Of a DNA stretch of 64,000 nucleotides, positions 52,151-60,401 are shown piece after piece; position 1 is the first letter of the stretch; each line of letters starts with the position of its first letter. The notes under the pieces are model-generated. The model did no database searches, was not told the DNA's origin, and was given only the letters and a program-made list of their open reading frames with translations. Source of the DNA: JAPPLG01 sp965199935 (GTDB taxonomy: Bacteria > Bdellovibrionota > Bdellovibrionia > Bdellovibrionales > UBA1609); the NCBI GenBank assembly GCA_965199935.1, contig CBDATD010000002.1, positions 1-64,000 of the forward strand, given 5' to 3'. The translations under genes and the position numbers were made by a program.

Positions 52151-52924
52151 ATGTTAATGTCTCTTTTTTCGTCCATTCCCTTTTATTACTATGTCATTGT
52201 TTTAGCCGTTCTTGCTTTTTCCATTATCAAAATTTTACCGGAATGGGAGAGGGGGGTGGTTCTGCGTTTTGGACGTTTAATGGGGGTCCGGGGGCCTGGC
52301 ATTATTTATCTTATTCCAGGAGTCGAAAAACTTATTCGCATCGACACCCGAACTATCACTATGGATATAGCCCCTCAGGATGTTATTACCTTGGACAATG
52401 TCAGTATGAAGGTCAACGCCGTCATCTATTTTCGAGTGCTTTCTCCTGACAAGGCTGTGACGAAAGTGGCAGACTTTTATTTTGCCACCAGCCAGCTGGC
52501 CCAAACCACTTTGCGCTCTGTCTTAGGGCAGTATGAAATGGATGATCTGCTGGCCAGCCGCGATAGAATCAATCACACCCTGCAGGACATTTTGGATAAA
52601 GCCACAGAGCCTTGGGGCATCAAAGTTTCCGTAGTGGAAGTGAAGCATATTGATCTCCCTAAGGAGATGCAGAGAGCTATGGCGAGGCAGGCAGAAGCGG
52701 AAAGAGAAAGGCGGGCCAAAGTTATCAGTGCAGAAGGGGAAGTTCAAAGGGCGGAGAAATTAAAATCAGCCGCAAGCACTATTTCCAGCACTCCTGAAGC
52801 CTTACAGCTGGCTTATCTGCAAACTCTGACTGAGATTTCTGGAGAAGGCTCCACAAAAACAGTAGTTTTCCCCCTTCCTTTGCAGTGGATGAGGTCCTTC
52901 ATGGGCAAAACTGAGTTTAAATAG
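52151..52924 (+). CDS. Slipin (stomatin/prohibitin family)
   Basis: Membrane-microdomain scaffold, 257 aa. It has an N-terminal hydrophobic hairpin (YYYVIVLAVLAFSIIKILPE), ERGVVLRFGRL, the SPFH domain (RTITMDIAPQDVITLDNVSM, VNAVIYFRV) and the helical ERERRAKVISAEGEVQRAEK stretch. It begins immediately after the nfeD stop. The pair is a known conserved protease-substrate unit. Confidence 0.95.
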   Translation: MLMSLFSSIPFYYYVIVLAVLAFSIIKILPEWERGVVLRFGRLMGVRGPGIIYLIPGVEKLIRIDTRTITMDIAPQDVITLDNVSMKVNAVIYFRVLSPDKAVTKVADFYFATSQLAQTTLRSVLGQYEMDDLLASRDRINHTLQDILDKATEPWGIKVSVVEVKHIDLPKEMQRAMARQAEAERERRAKVISAEGEVQRAEKLKSAASTISSTPEALQLAYLQTLTEISGEGSTKTVVFPLPLQWMRSFMGKTEFK

Positions 52925-52953
52925 AGTTTTGGTGAAAGACACTTGTCTGGGTT

Positions 52954-52982
52954 TTGTCTCATAATCTCCTAAAAACTAAACT
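52954..52982 (+). promoter_or_regulatory. Possible promoter of the 53.0-kb lipoprotein gene
   Basis: TTGTCT (52954-52959), a 17-bp spacer and TAAACT (52977-52982), with a leader of about 38 nt. Confidence 0.4.
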
Positions 52983-53026
52983 TTAACCGATATTTTGCCG
53001 TTTTCTCTTTAGTGGAGAGATGCCAA

Positions 53027-54037
53027 ATGAAGGTTTTATATTCCATTGCTGTGAGTTTGCTGTTGGTTTTGTTTTTTACAAACTGCGATCAACTGCGGGT
53101 CTTTGACCGGGGCGGAGGCTCCGATAGAAGTTCTCCTGGAGACAGAGGCCGCAGCAGATACGGCGTTGATGCGGATGAATACCGCGAAAGAGGCAGAGAC
53201 GGCGGAGGCTACACAGATTACTCTGGAACGGACGGTGATACGATCTATTGTCCTGCGGACAAGGATGAGGAGGACTGTGAAGACGAGGATGATTTGTATG
53301 ATACGGATTACGACGAGCTGGAAGATGAGTATGACGGAGCTGGAGCTCGAATTGATTTTACCTCTAGAAATACGATGCAGGAATACAGGCTGGGCAGAAG
53401 GGCGAATCACCCCATTGAGAGGGGAAGAGTTTATGTAAATATGAGCCGTGAAGGGAGACATCGTTACTACTCTGGAGAAATAACAGTTGCTTTTAAGCTG
53501 AAAGTCCCAAATGGGAAAGATAGAGTCTATACTCAGCTTTTTCGCTCAGGATGGGGGGATGACAATCAATACAATGTGTGGGCGCGGTTTGGAAGCAAGC
53601 TGGGCTTTCATTCTTTCTTCTATGACTCTTGGAAGGGGGTCATCTTAGTGATTGACGAAATTACAAATGTGACCAGCGAGAGAACGGAGCAGGATAAAAT
53701 TAATTTAAAAAGCCAGCTGGGTTCCGGTTCTATTTGGTTTAAATCCTTCCGCTCCTACCATCGCGGCAACCATGATGACTGCTACGAAGGTGGAAATTAC
53801 ATAGGAATGGGAGAACCAGGCCATCCCCCAGCTCCATCAAAGAGGTGTTGGTTTATTAGTGTGGGGCCTTATAATTGTCAGGCATGGGAGTCTGGCGGCA
53901 GAGTTAGAACTTTTACAGCTTTGGAGCCTGACAGCGAGAGCTGTTACAAAAAGTTAGGTGATTTTAAGAATCTGAATATCAGCAAGGCTTTCGATACGGA
54001 TGAAGGAGATGTTTATATCACTCAACCGTGGTGGTGA
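53027..54037 (+). CDS. Putative lipoprotein with acidic Asp/Glu/Arg-rich linker
   Basis: Not recognised. From ATG 53027 it is 336 aa with a signal peptide and lipobox-like end (SLLLVLFFTNC). An upstream GTG at 53012 is less likely. Residues about 25-105 are a low-complexity R/G/D/S then D/E/Y linker (DEEDCEDEDDLYDTDYDELE). The remainder is beta-rich and aromatic (SGEITVAFKLKVPNGKDRVY, NQYNVWARFGSKLGFHSFFY), resembling a jelly-roll or lectin-like fold, with C-terminal cysteines. The linker could bind cations. A second lipoprotein gene follows 43 bp downstream. Confidence 0.8.
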   Translation: MKVLYSIAVSLLLVLFFTNCDQLRVFDRGGGSDRSSPGDRGRSRYGVDADEYRERGRDGGGYTDYSGTDGDTIYCPADKDEEDCEDEDDLYDTDYDELEDEYDGAGARIDFTSRNTMQEYRLGRRANHPIERGRVYVNMSREGRHRYYSGEITVAFKLKVPNGKDRVYTQLFRSGWGDDNQYNVWARFGSKLGFHSFFYDSWKGVILVIDEITNVTSERTEQDKINLKSQLGSGSIWFKSFRSYHRGNHDDCYEGGNYIGMGEPGHPPAPSKRCWFISVGPYNCQAWESGGRVRTFTALEPDSESCYKKLGDFKNLNISKAFDTDEGDVYITQPWW

Positions 54038-54080
54038 AGAAACGGCGGGTGTTAAATGCAGAGGTTTATATGGAGGTAGT

Positions 54081-54629
54081 ATGTTTTATTTAAAATACAT
54101 TGGATTTTGTGCGGCGCTGTCTTTACTGCCGGCATGCGGCGGCGGCACGTCATACAATAGAAGAGGGATAACCAATAATCCATATGGGGGCGGCATCACA
54201 ACGGGAGTTTCTGCAGGTGTGGCCGTTTTATCCTCCAGTACAGGTGCCAACGTCAGTCAAATGCAGATGCAGATTTTTGGAACAGGCGGCAAGTCCGCCA
54301 TGATTTACAATGGTACAGCTCAACTGACTGGAACAATAACGTTTTCAGGTAATTATGGAAGCAATTATACAAATATTTCTTATCCCACTCCACAATATCC
54401 TTCAGCTTATTCTGCGTACCCTGCGTACTCACAGAGCTGTGCCGGAGGGCCTGTCCAATTTAATTGTCAGGGATCTGTGTCCCGGGGGCATTTTAGCTGT
54501 CCAAACGCCTCCATTCGCGGAAATGTGTACAAAATTTCCGGTATATTGGGGCCTGGCAGAACTACTGCTGAAAACTATGAAATTATTTCTGTGACAGTGC
54601 TTGGCCCTTGTACAACACCGCGTCCCTAA
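54081..54629 (+). CDS. Small putative lipoprotein
   Basis: ATG at 54081, preceded by GGAGG, gives 182 aa with a canonical lipobox (ALSLLPACGGG). An earlier in-frame start at 54000 lies inside the preceding gene and has no signal peptide. The body is Gly/Tyr/Ser/Thr-rich (YPTPQYPSAYSAYPAYSQSC) and shows no known domain. It ends one base before the xer start codon, so the recombinase may be co-transcribed. Confidence 0.78.
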   Translation: MFYLKYIGFCAALSLLPACGGGTSYNRRGITNNPYGGGITTGVSAGVAVLSSSTGANVSQMQMQIFGTGGKSAMIYNGTAQLTGTITFSGNYGSNYTNISYPTPQYPSAYSAYPAYSQSCAGGPVQFNCQGSVSRGHFSCPNASIRGNVYKISGILGPGRTTAENYEIISVTVLGPCTTPRP

Positions 54630-54630
54630 A

Positions 54631-55491
54631 ATGATTTCACAAGCGGATATTGAAGGGTTTTTGACTTACCTTCAGTTTGTGGAAAATAAATCCTCGCATA
54701 CGCTCTCTTCCTACAAAAGGGATTTAGGCAAGTTTGCCTCGTATAAAAAAGTAAAATCGAATCAACTATTTTCTGAATATTTGTCCAGACAAGGTTTGAG
54801 TGCTCGATCTACAGCCCGTGCTGTGAGCGTCGTCCGCTCTTACTCACGCTGGATGGAAAACAAAGGCCGCTCCATACGTTTTAAGGACTCTTTGAAGACT
54901 GCTGACAATCAGAATTCTCTTCCTTTGTTTGTGAGCCATTTGGAGTTTAAATCTATACTCAAAGCCTCCTGTGTAAAGGGCCGGCCGGTATCTACAAGCC
55001 GAAACCACTTGGTTTTAATGTTTTTGTTTTTATTAGGATGCCGGGTGAGTGAGCTGATTTCCATAAAAATTTCAGATTTTATAGACACAGATGAGTCCAT
55101 TGTGATTAAGGGAAAGGGAGGAAAGCAGAGAATACTGCCTGTAGTAGATCCTTTACTGCCGCATTTAAGGGGGTATCTTTCTGAAGTCCGCCCGCTGCTG
55201 GTCCGCTCCTCTAAGACATCTTCCTTAATTCTCAATGACCGAGGCAGAAAGCCGTCCAGAGTGGATGTTTGGAGATGGATTCAAAAGTGGTCTTTGCAGG
55301 CGGGGCTGGAGAAAAAGCACCCTCATCAGTTCCGGCATGGGTGCGCTACGGAGCTATTGGATCACGGAGCGGACTTAAGAAGCATTCAAGAGTTGTTGGG
55401 CCATTCCAGCATTGAAACAACGAAAATATACACCAGGGTCAGCCGCCGCCATATGCAAAAGACTATCAAAAAGCATCATCCTTTGTCTTAA
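54631..55491 (+). CDS. XerC/XerD-type tyrosine recombinase
   Basis: Site-specific recombinase, probably for chromosome-dimer resolution. From ATG 54631 it is 286 aa. It has an N-terminal SAM-like core-binding domain (YLQFVENKSSHTLSSYKRDL) and a catalytic domain with Arg in LLGCRVSELISI, Lys in IKGKGGKQRILPV, HQFRHGCATELL (His and Arg), and LGHSSIETTKIYTRV with the nucleophile Tyr. The length and lack of extra domains suit XerC/D rather than a phage integrase. Which of the two it is cannot be decided. Confidence 0.92.
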   Translation: MISQADIEGFLTYLQFVENKSSHTLSSYKRDLGKFASYKKVKSNQLFSEYLSRQGLSARSTARAVSVVRSYSRWMENKGRSIRFKDSLKTADNQNSLPLFVSHLEFKSILKASCVKGRPVSTSRNHLVLMFLFLLGCRVSELISIKISDFIDTDESIVIKGKGGKQRILPVVDPLLPHLRGYLSEVRPLLVRSSKTSSLILNDRGRKPSRVDVWRWIQKWSLQAGLEKKHPHQFRHGCATELLDHGADLRSIQELLGHSSIETTKIYTRVSRRHMQKTIKKHHPLS

Positions 55492-55497
55492 AAAAAG

Positions 55498-55523
55498 AAA
55501 GGCCCAAAGGAGGAAGGGCCTTT
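55498..55523 (-). terminator. Rho-independent terminator of the zinc-ribbon TPR gene
   Basis: Stem AAAGGCCC (55498-55505) with GGGCCTTT (55516-55523) around a 10-nt loop. Read on the minus strand it is followed by CTTTTTTTAA. It sits just past the end of the xer gene and could act on both strands, but the T-run favours the minus strand. Confidence 0.8.
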
Positions 55524-55564
55524 CCCGCGCATCCGTGCGGTCGTCGATTTAAAAAGTGAATTTG

Positions 55565-56305
55565 TTAACTTTTATTTAAAATTTGTTTCTCCCATTGGGC
55601 AATTTCCTGCTTTAAGTAATTGTCCTCGTGTTTTAAATTTTTGTATTTGTTCACCAATTGGAGAGCCTCTTTTTGCCGGCTTAATTGAACGAGGATATTA
55701 ATTTTGTTTCTAACAGCATTAACAGGGATGATGTTTTGTTTTTGCCGGTTGATAATTTTTCCATAATAGATCAAGGCTCTCTCAGGCTGTTTGCTTTTTT
55801 CCAACAGCTGAGCGTAGTTGAAGGCTGACTGAGCGTCCAGAGGCTCTTCTTCAAAAGTGGAGAAGTATTTTTTGTAAGTTTGCAGAGCGTCTCTTGTTTT
55901 TTCTCTTCGCAGTTGGAAGAGAGCCAGATTTTTCAATGACTCTTGTTCTCCGGAAACTTTATAGCTCTTTTTTAAAGCGCTTTCCATACAATCGTGTTTA
56001 TTTCCTCTCTTGCACACCTCAAATAGTTGGTTGTATTGTTGAGGGCCTGCCAGCATGAGAACTTCTGCTGTTTTCAAATACACAATATTCAGAGAGTCCG
56101 AACCCCACTTTGACAGGTGAAATAGCAAAAGCAAAAATCCTATGGAGGCGGCGGCCATGGATTTTACGATAGACCTTTGTGTTTTATTAAATGCTCTCTT
56201 TGGAGAGGCATTTTGACTCCATCCGCAGTTTGAACAAAGCACTGCGGCTGAATGAGCTGTGTTGCCGTTTAATGGCTGGTAGCATAAGGGGCAGTTTGTT
56301 TTCAT
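55565..56305 (-). CDS. Zinc-ribbon, single-TM, TPR protein
   Basis: ATG 56305 follows AAGGAGG on the minus strand, giving 246 aa. The N-terminal zinc ribbon is CPLC plus CSNCGW. One TM helix spans about residues 49-64 (AAASIGFLLLLFHLSKWG). The rest is TPR-like (LKNLALFQLRREKTRDALQT, SAFNYAQLLEKSKQPERALI). The architecture parallels the GYF_2-TM-TPR protein at 25-27 kb: a small cytoplasmic module, a membrane anchor and extracytoplasmic TPRs. The role is unknown. Confidence 0.83.
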   Translation of the reverse strand: MKTNCPLCYQPLNGNTAHSAAVLCSNCGWSQNASPKRAFNKTQRSIVKSMAAASIGFLLLLFHLSKWGSDSLNIVYLKTAEVLMLAGPQQYNQLFEVCKRGNKHDCMESALKKSYKVSGEQESLKNLALFQLRREKTRDALQTYKKYFSTFEEEPLDAQSAFNYAQLLEKSKQPERALIYYGKIINRQKQNIIPVNAVRNKINILVQLSRQKEALQLVNKYKNLKHEDNYLKQEIAQWEKQILNKS

Positions 56306-56489
56306 TTTATCCTCCTTGTTAGATGTTCCTCTGCCCATAAACCTGCAAAAAAATGTCCGAAGCTCTGTAAGCTCCTGATTTGTATGAAGAAAATGACTAA
56401 AATTGTTTTTATTTTTGGGAAGGGTGTTTCGTATTGAATCAATAGTCTGTTTGAATTTTTTTTAGGCAGGACAAAAATTGTCTGCCTTC

Positions 56490-56518
56490 TTGACCTTTCA
56501 GTATTCTCTTTCAAAAAT
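56490..56518 (+). promoter_or_regulatory. Possible promoter of the hydrolase-bolA pair
   Basis: TTGACC (56490-56495), a 17-bp spacer and AAAAAT (56513-56518), with the ATG only 5 nt on. The -35 box is good, the -10 box weak. Confidence 0.4.
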
Positions 56519-56523
56519 GGGGT

Positions 56524-57327
56524 ATGACTTATCTGATCAAAGGAGGCCTGACAGCGGTTTTGCTTTATGGGCTTACAGTGCTGGCCGTTTATATCTTCCA
56601 GAGAAAATTGATCTATTTTCCATCTAGAGCTGTCCCTTCACTAGGAGGATTAAGTTCTGTGTATGATGAGGTTTATATTAAAACCACCGACGGACTTCAG
56701 TTACTGCATTGGTATGCCCGCAGGGGGCGGCCTATTGTCATTGTCTTCCACGGCAATGCCGGAAGCATTGAAGGCCGGGGGTATAAGTTCAAATTTTTAG
56801 CAGATCAGGGTTACTCTGTTTTACTGGCAGAATATCGAGGGTACGGCTCTAACCCCGGGAGTCCCACTGAAAAAAATATCATTGCTGACTCTGCCTCAAT
56901 TGTTGATTGGCTTTTGAAAAAAGAGATCTCGTCTGCTCAAGATATGGTGTTTTTTGGAGAATCTTTAGGGTCAGGGGCGGCTACTGCCCTTGCTGTTCAA
57001 TATGAGGTCAAAGGGCTTATTTTTGAAGGAGCCTTCACATCTGCTGTGGAACTGGGACAAAGGGTGTATCCTTTTTTGCCGGTTCGTTGGCTGATGAAGG
57101 ATACTTGGGATTCCAAATCCCGCATCAAAGAGGTAAAGGACACACCTAAAATGTTTATCCATGCTCAGCAGGACTTTGTAGTACCCTTTGATTTAGGACA
57201 AAAATTGTTTGATTCAGCTTTGGAGCCTAAACAGCACTTATGGCTGAATAGGGCGGGCCATGTGGATAATTTAGGGCTTGTTCAAAAAGAAGTGTTGGAT
57301 TTTTTAGGTGATGTGGAGAAGAGATGA
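56524..57327 (+). CDS. Alpha/beta hydrolase, BEM46/ABHD13-like
   Basis: The 267-aa product is anchored by an N-terminal helix (LTAVLLYGLTVLAVYIFQRK). It has the usual LIYFPSR start of the family, oxyanion region VIVFHGNAGSIEGRG, nucleophile elbow GESLGSG, Asp in HAQQDFVVPFD and His in NRAGHVDNL. The catalytic triad is complete. The substrate is unknown; relatives act on esters or thioesters at membranes. It overlaps bolA by 4 bp. Confidence 0.92.
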   Translation: MTYLIKGGLTAVLLYGLTVLAVYIFQRKLIYFPSRAVPSLGGLSSVYDEVYIKTTDGLQLLHWYARRGRPIVIVFHGNAGSIEGRGYKFKFLADQGYSVLLAEYRGYGSNPGSPTEKNIIADSASIVDWLLKKEISSAQDMVFFGESLGSGAATALAVQYEVKGLIFEGAFTSAVELGQRVYPFLPVRWLMKDTWDSKSRIKEVKDTPKMFIHAQQDFVVPFDLGQKLFDSALEPKQHLWLNRAGHVDNLGLVQKEVLDFLGDVEKR

Positions 57328-57626
57328 CTCCTATTAAAGAGCTTATGGAGAAAAGACTGCAAAGTGGATTGTCGCCGGTTCTGTTGGAAATTGTGGACGA
57401 AAGCCCTCAACACGGAAGTGCAAAACCCAGTCATTTCCGTATTTTAATTGTTTCATCTGCTTTTGAAGGCTTGTCTGTCCTAAAAAGACATCAGAGAGTT
57501 TACGAGGCTTTGGGGGATATTATGAATGTAATTCATGCTTTTTCTCAGCAAACCTATACCCTATCGGAGTGGGAGGCCAGAGGTGTTCGCGCCTCTTCGC
57601 CGCCCTGTCAGCACTCGAAGAAATAA
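57324..57626 (+). CDS. bolA: BolA-family protein
   Basis: A 100-aa product with the BolA signature: LLEIVDESPQHGSAKPSHFR and FEGLSVLKRHQRVYEALGDI, then IHAFSQQTYTLSEWE. BolA proteins pair with monothiol glutaredoxins in Fe-S handling or act as regulators. It is coupled to the hydrolase (ATGA). A short Ser/Pro/Cys/Lys tail follows the domain. Confidence 0.93.
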   Translation: MTPIKELMEKRLQSGLSPVLLEIVDESPQHGSAKPSHFRILIVSSAFEGLSVLKRHQRVYEALGDIMNVIHAFSQQTYTLSEWEARGVRASSPPCQHSKK

Positions 57627-57712
57627 AAGATTTTCAGGTCCCATAAAAGACGTTCTTACGGCGGGATGTGGAGGCTTTTATGACTCAATAAGTCCAAAAA
57701 ATAAAAAAAATT

Positions 57713-57742
57713 TTGTCAAATGAGGAAAACATGACTTATGCT
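57713..57742 (+). promoter_or_regulatory. Predicted promoter of the SWIB protein gene
   Basis: TTGTCA (57713-57718), an 18-bp spacer and TATGCT (57737-57742), with a leader of about 27 nt containing GGAGG before ATG 57776. Confidence 0.55.
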
Positions 57743-57775
57743 TTAACTATGCCATCATAAACATTGGAGGTCGAA

Positions 57776-58306
57776 ATGCCTAAGAAGAAAGCAAAAAGGA
57801 AGGCTGTTAAAAGATCAGCTAAAAAGAAGAAAGTAGTTAGAAAGAAGAAGAAAGCCGTGAAAAAGAAGAAAGTAGTTAGAAAGAAAAAGAAAGCTGTGAA
57901 AAAGAAAAAAGTGGTTAGAAAGAAGAAGAAAAAAGTAGTGAAAAAGAAAAAAGCAGCTAAGAAGAAGTCGGCTAAGAAGAAAGCTGTGAAAAAGAAAAAA
58001 GTGGTTAGAAAGAAGAAGAAAGCCGTGAAAAAGAAGAAGTCTAAGAAAAAAAGAAAGCCCAATCCGGCTTTCCTCAAACCTCTCAATGCATCCAGCAAAT
58101 TGGCCAATGTCGTAGGGAAAAGTAAGATTACAAGACAGGAAGCTATCAAAAATTTCTGGGCCTATGTGAGGAAGAAAGGTCTGCAGGACAGCAAGAACAG
58201 AAGAAATATTAATTTAGACGATCATCTTAAGCCGCTCTTTGGTTCTAAGAGCCAAGTGAGTATGTTTGAGGTGGCTAAAGTTATTAGTAAAAATTTGAGC
58301 AATTAG
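57776..58306 (+). CDS. Histone H1-like lysine tail fused to a SWIB domain
   Basis: ATG 57776 has GGAGG 6 nt upstream; 176 aa. Residues 1-95 are almost entirely Lys/Arg/Val/Ala in short repeats (KKKVVRKKKKAVKK type), like bacterial histone-H1-like DNA-compaction tails. Residues about 97-176 form a SWIB/MDM2-type domain (LNASSKLANVVGKSKITRQE, AIKNFWAYVRKKGLQDSKNR, INLDDHLKPLFG, SMFEVAKVISKNL). SWIB domains with basic tails are known in Chlamydiae and some other bacteria. It is expected to bind DNA and may condense or organise the nucleoid. Monocistronic, with its own promoter and terminator, so probably abundantly expressed. Confidence 0.92.
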   Translation: MPKKKAKRKAVKRSAKKKKVVRKKKKAVKKKKVVRKKKKAVKKKKVVRKKKKKVVKKKKAAKKKSAKKKAVKKKKVVRKKKKAVKKKKSKKKRKPNPAFLKPLNASSKLANVVGKSKITRQEAIKNFWAYVRKKGLQDSKNRRNINLDDHLKPLFGSKSQVSMFEVAKVISKNLSN

Positions 58307-58326
58307 TTTTTACTTAAAAGCAGGGA

Positions 58327-58364
58327 AAAGGATCCGCCTTCATTGGAGAGTGGGTCCTTTTTTT
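58327..58364 (+). terminator. Rho-independent terminator after the SWIB gene
   Basis: Stem AAAGGATCC (58327-58335) with GGGTCCTTT (58352-58360), including one G-T pair, followed by a run of seven T. Confidence 0.85.
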
Positions 58365-58383
58365 GGAATCTTGGTGGTTTTCA

Positions 58384-59163
58384 TTGACTCCTTTAGCTCC
58401 TGACGAAATTCCTTTGATGAGGGAAGTCTGTGTGTTGGCGGCTGATACTTTGGTGTATTTGGGCGGCAGACTTCGAGAGGGGCAAAGCACTGAGGAATTG
58501 GACCGTTTGGCGTATGAATACATTTCTGATCACCAAGCGGCGCCGGCTCCGTTAAATTACAAAGGTTTCCCGAAATCTATATGTACTTCGGTGAATGATT
58601 GTATTTGCCATGGGGTGCCTTCCTCTTCCGAAATTTTAAAAGATGGGGATATTATCAACATTGATGTTACTTGTGTTAAAAATGGGTTTTACGGGGATAC
58701 CTCAAGGACTTTTTTTATCGGCAGTGTGAGTGAACAGGCCAAAAAACTGACTCAATGCGCTTGGGATTCCATGATGAAGGGCATCTCAGCAATACGGCCT
58801 TTAGGTCATGTGGGAGATGTGGGTTTTGCCATACACAAATGTGCTTCGCGGGGAGGGTTTTACCCTGTTCAAAATATTGGAGGACATGGTATTGGGAAGG
58901 TGTTTCATGAAGAGCCGTTTGTTCCATCTTTTGGGAAAAAAGGCAGGGGGGATGTTCTCAAGCCTTGGGCCTGCATTACAGTTGAACCAATGATTAATGA
59001 GACCCCGGCTCCAATTCGAGAGTTTGACATTCCAGGTTCGGAGATTAAGTATTACCATACTTCAGATAAGAAACTTTCTGCTCAATTTGAGCATACTGTT
59101 TTAATTAATGATGAGGCTTATGAGATTTTAACTTTGCCGCTGGAAGATGATAAAGCTGTGTAA
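58384..59163 (+). CDS. map: Methionine aminopeptidase, type I
   Basis: Removes N-terminal Met from nascent proteins. All five metal ligands are in place: the Asp pair in NIDVTCVKNGFYGDTSRTF, His in GGHGIGKVFH, Glu in ITVEPMI and Glu in FEHTVLIND. The substrate His is in CICHGVPSS. No ATG fits the family's N terminus; TTG 58384 (LTPLAPDEIPLMREVCVLAA) aligns best, with another TTG at 58363. The catalytic fold is complete at about 259 aa. Confidence 0.94.
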   Translation: MTPLAPDEIPLMREVCVLAADTLVYLGGRLREGQSTEELDRLAYEYISDHQAAPAPLNYKGFPKSICTSVNDCICHGVPSSSEILKDGDIINIDVTCVKNGFYGDTSRTFFIGSVSEQAKKLTQCAWDSMMKGISAIRPLGHVGDVGFAIHKCASRGGFYPVQNIGGHGIGKVFHEEPFVPSFGKKGRGDVLKPWACITVEPMINETPAPIREFDIPGSEIKYYHTSDKKLSAQFEHTVLINDEAYEILTLPLEDDKAV

Positions 59164-59192
59164 GCTGTTTTGTGCGGCGAAAAGAGGAAGTT

Positions 59193-59744
59193 ATGGATCA
59201 TATTTTGTGGATTGATTTAGAGATGACGGGTTTGGATCCGGAAAAAGAGGTGATTATTGAAGTGGGCGCTATTGTTACAGATGCTGTAAAATTGGAAGAG
59301 CTGGACCGGTATCACTGTGTAGTGAGACAGCATAAGGAATATTTGGATAAGATGGACGTGTGGAATACTAAGGTTCATCGAGCTTCCGGGCTTTATGATC
59401 TGATCCCAACAGGCAAGACAATGGCGTCAGCAGAAGAGGATTTGATTCAGTTTATGGAGAAACATTTCAAGAGCCGGCCGGCGGTGATTGCAGGCAATTC
59501 GATTTCTCAGGACCGTGCTTTTATTAAAAAACATTTTCCAGCTTTGGAGTCTAAGCTTCACTACCGTATGCTGGATGTGACGGCTTGGAAACTGATTATG
59601 GAAAAAGCAGGTGTTGTTTTTGATAAAAAAAATGTGCATCGGGCTTTGAGTGATATTGAGGAAAGTGTGGAAGAAATGCGTTTTTATCTTAAGTTTGTGG
59701 ATCAAAACAAACTGTTGAGCTATAAGCAAAGTCAAAAGAGTTAG
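59193..59744 (+). CDS. orn: Oligoribonuclease
   Basis: DEDDh 3'-5' exonuclease that degrades 2-5-mers, including pGpG. ATG 59193 follows AGAGGAAG; 183 aa. Motifs: WIDLEMTGLDPEKEVIIEVG (first Asp-Glu), AGNSISQDRAFI (second Asp) and HRALSDIEESVEEMRFY (His and third Asp). A GTG at 59172 is in frame but lacks support. It lies 29 bp after map. Confidence 0.97.
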   Translation: MDHILWIDLEMTGLDPEKEVIIEVGAIVTDAVKLEELDRYHCVVRQHKEYLDKMDVWNTKVHRASGLYDLIPTGKTMASAEEDLIQFMEKHFKSRPAVIAGNSISQDRAFIKKHFPALESKLHYRMLDVTAWKLIMEKAGVVFDKKNVHRALSDIEESVEEMRFYLKFVDQNKLLSYKQSQKS

Positions 59745-59797
59745 TTGCTGTTTTGCTTACAGCAATGATATGCTTTTGCTGTTTTAATGGTGTTTTT

Positions 59798-59874
<77 letters not shown>

Positions 59875-59880
59875 TTTTAT

Positions 59881-59917
59881 AAAAAAATCAGAGGGCTGTA
59901 AGTCCTCTGATTTTTTT
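59881..59917 (+). terminator. Terminator after tRNA-Asp
   Basis: AAAAAATCAGAGG pairs with CCTCTGATTTTTTT around a 9-nt loop. The symmetrical A and T runs allow action in both directions. Since it lies inside the repeat-bounded segment it may have arrived with the island. Confidence 0.85.
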
Positions 59918-59975
59918 ATCTGCTTCAGTCTGCAAGCTTCTCCTACACGCACACCAGTAGAAAGCATAAAAACAG

Positions 59976-60401
59976 CTAGTTTCCAATAAACTGGACCACT
60001 GGAATAACAGGGGAGGCCATATCTTTGGCCCTAAGGCTATGTTCGTGAAGCAAGGTTTGATAATACAAAAGCTGGCTAAAAAGCTCAGGATCATAATAGG
60101 ATTTATGTTCCAGAAGGATGAAGATTTTAATGGTGGTTTTAGGCTGGGATTTAAGGGGTACAGAAAAAACAAGATCGGCTCTTTTATCTTCTAAGCTGTC
60201 TTTTTCTACTTTTAAGTTTTTCCAATCACAGGCTTTGAGTTCTTCCTTATTGAAAATTAATTAAAAAAGCTCCAAAGCAAAAGCCGGGTCAGAATAGAAG
60301 CTTTTAAAAAACATATCATGATGATTAACGGATTTCTTAATTGGCTGAGATTTTGAATCCGTAGATTTTTTAATTGCGACATAAAAAATTAACCTTCTCA
60401 T
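59976..60401 (-). pseudogene. Rpn-family PD-(D/E)XK nuclease fragment
   Basis: Read on the minus strand from ATG 60401 the frame runs 141 codons with one internal TAA at 60262-60264. Around it stand clear Rpn (recombination-promoting nuclease, YhgA-like) features: NHHDMFFKSFYSDPAFALEL before the stop, and FNKEELKACDWKNLKVEKDS, DKRADLVFSVPLKSQ, IKIFILLEHKSYYDPELFSQ and LLYYQTLLHEHS after it. The D..EHK active-site pattern is visible. It ends at a TAG after PVIPVVQFIGN, where full members continue with YHG-type sequence, so it is both nonsense-mutated and truncated. Confidence 0.8.

Noticed and set aside
54000..54080. Start at 54000 for the small lipoprotein
   Set aside because: The first 27 residues lie within or just after the preceding gene and lack a signal peptide; ATG 54081 has GGAGG and a canonical lipobox.
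54631..55491. Xer-type recombinase as integrase of the tRNA-Asp island
   Set aside because: It lies 4 kb outside the repeats, among core genes, and has XerC/D length and motifs; a housekeeping role is more likely.
57736..58149. Minus-strand Phe-rich frame
   Set aside because: It is the complement of the AAG/AAA-rich histone-like tail (FFF runs); not a gene.
59888..60172. 94-residue minus-strand frame after tRNA-Asp
   Set aside because: It lies in another frame over the Rpn-family remnant, which explains the coding-like composition better.
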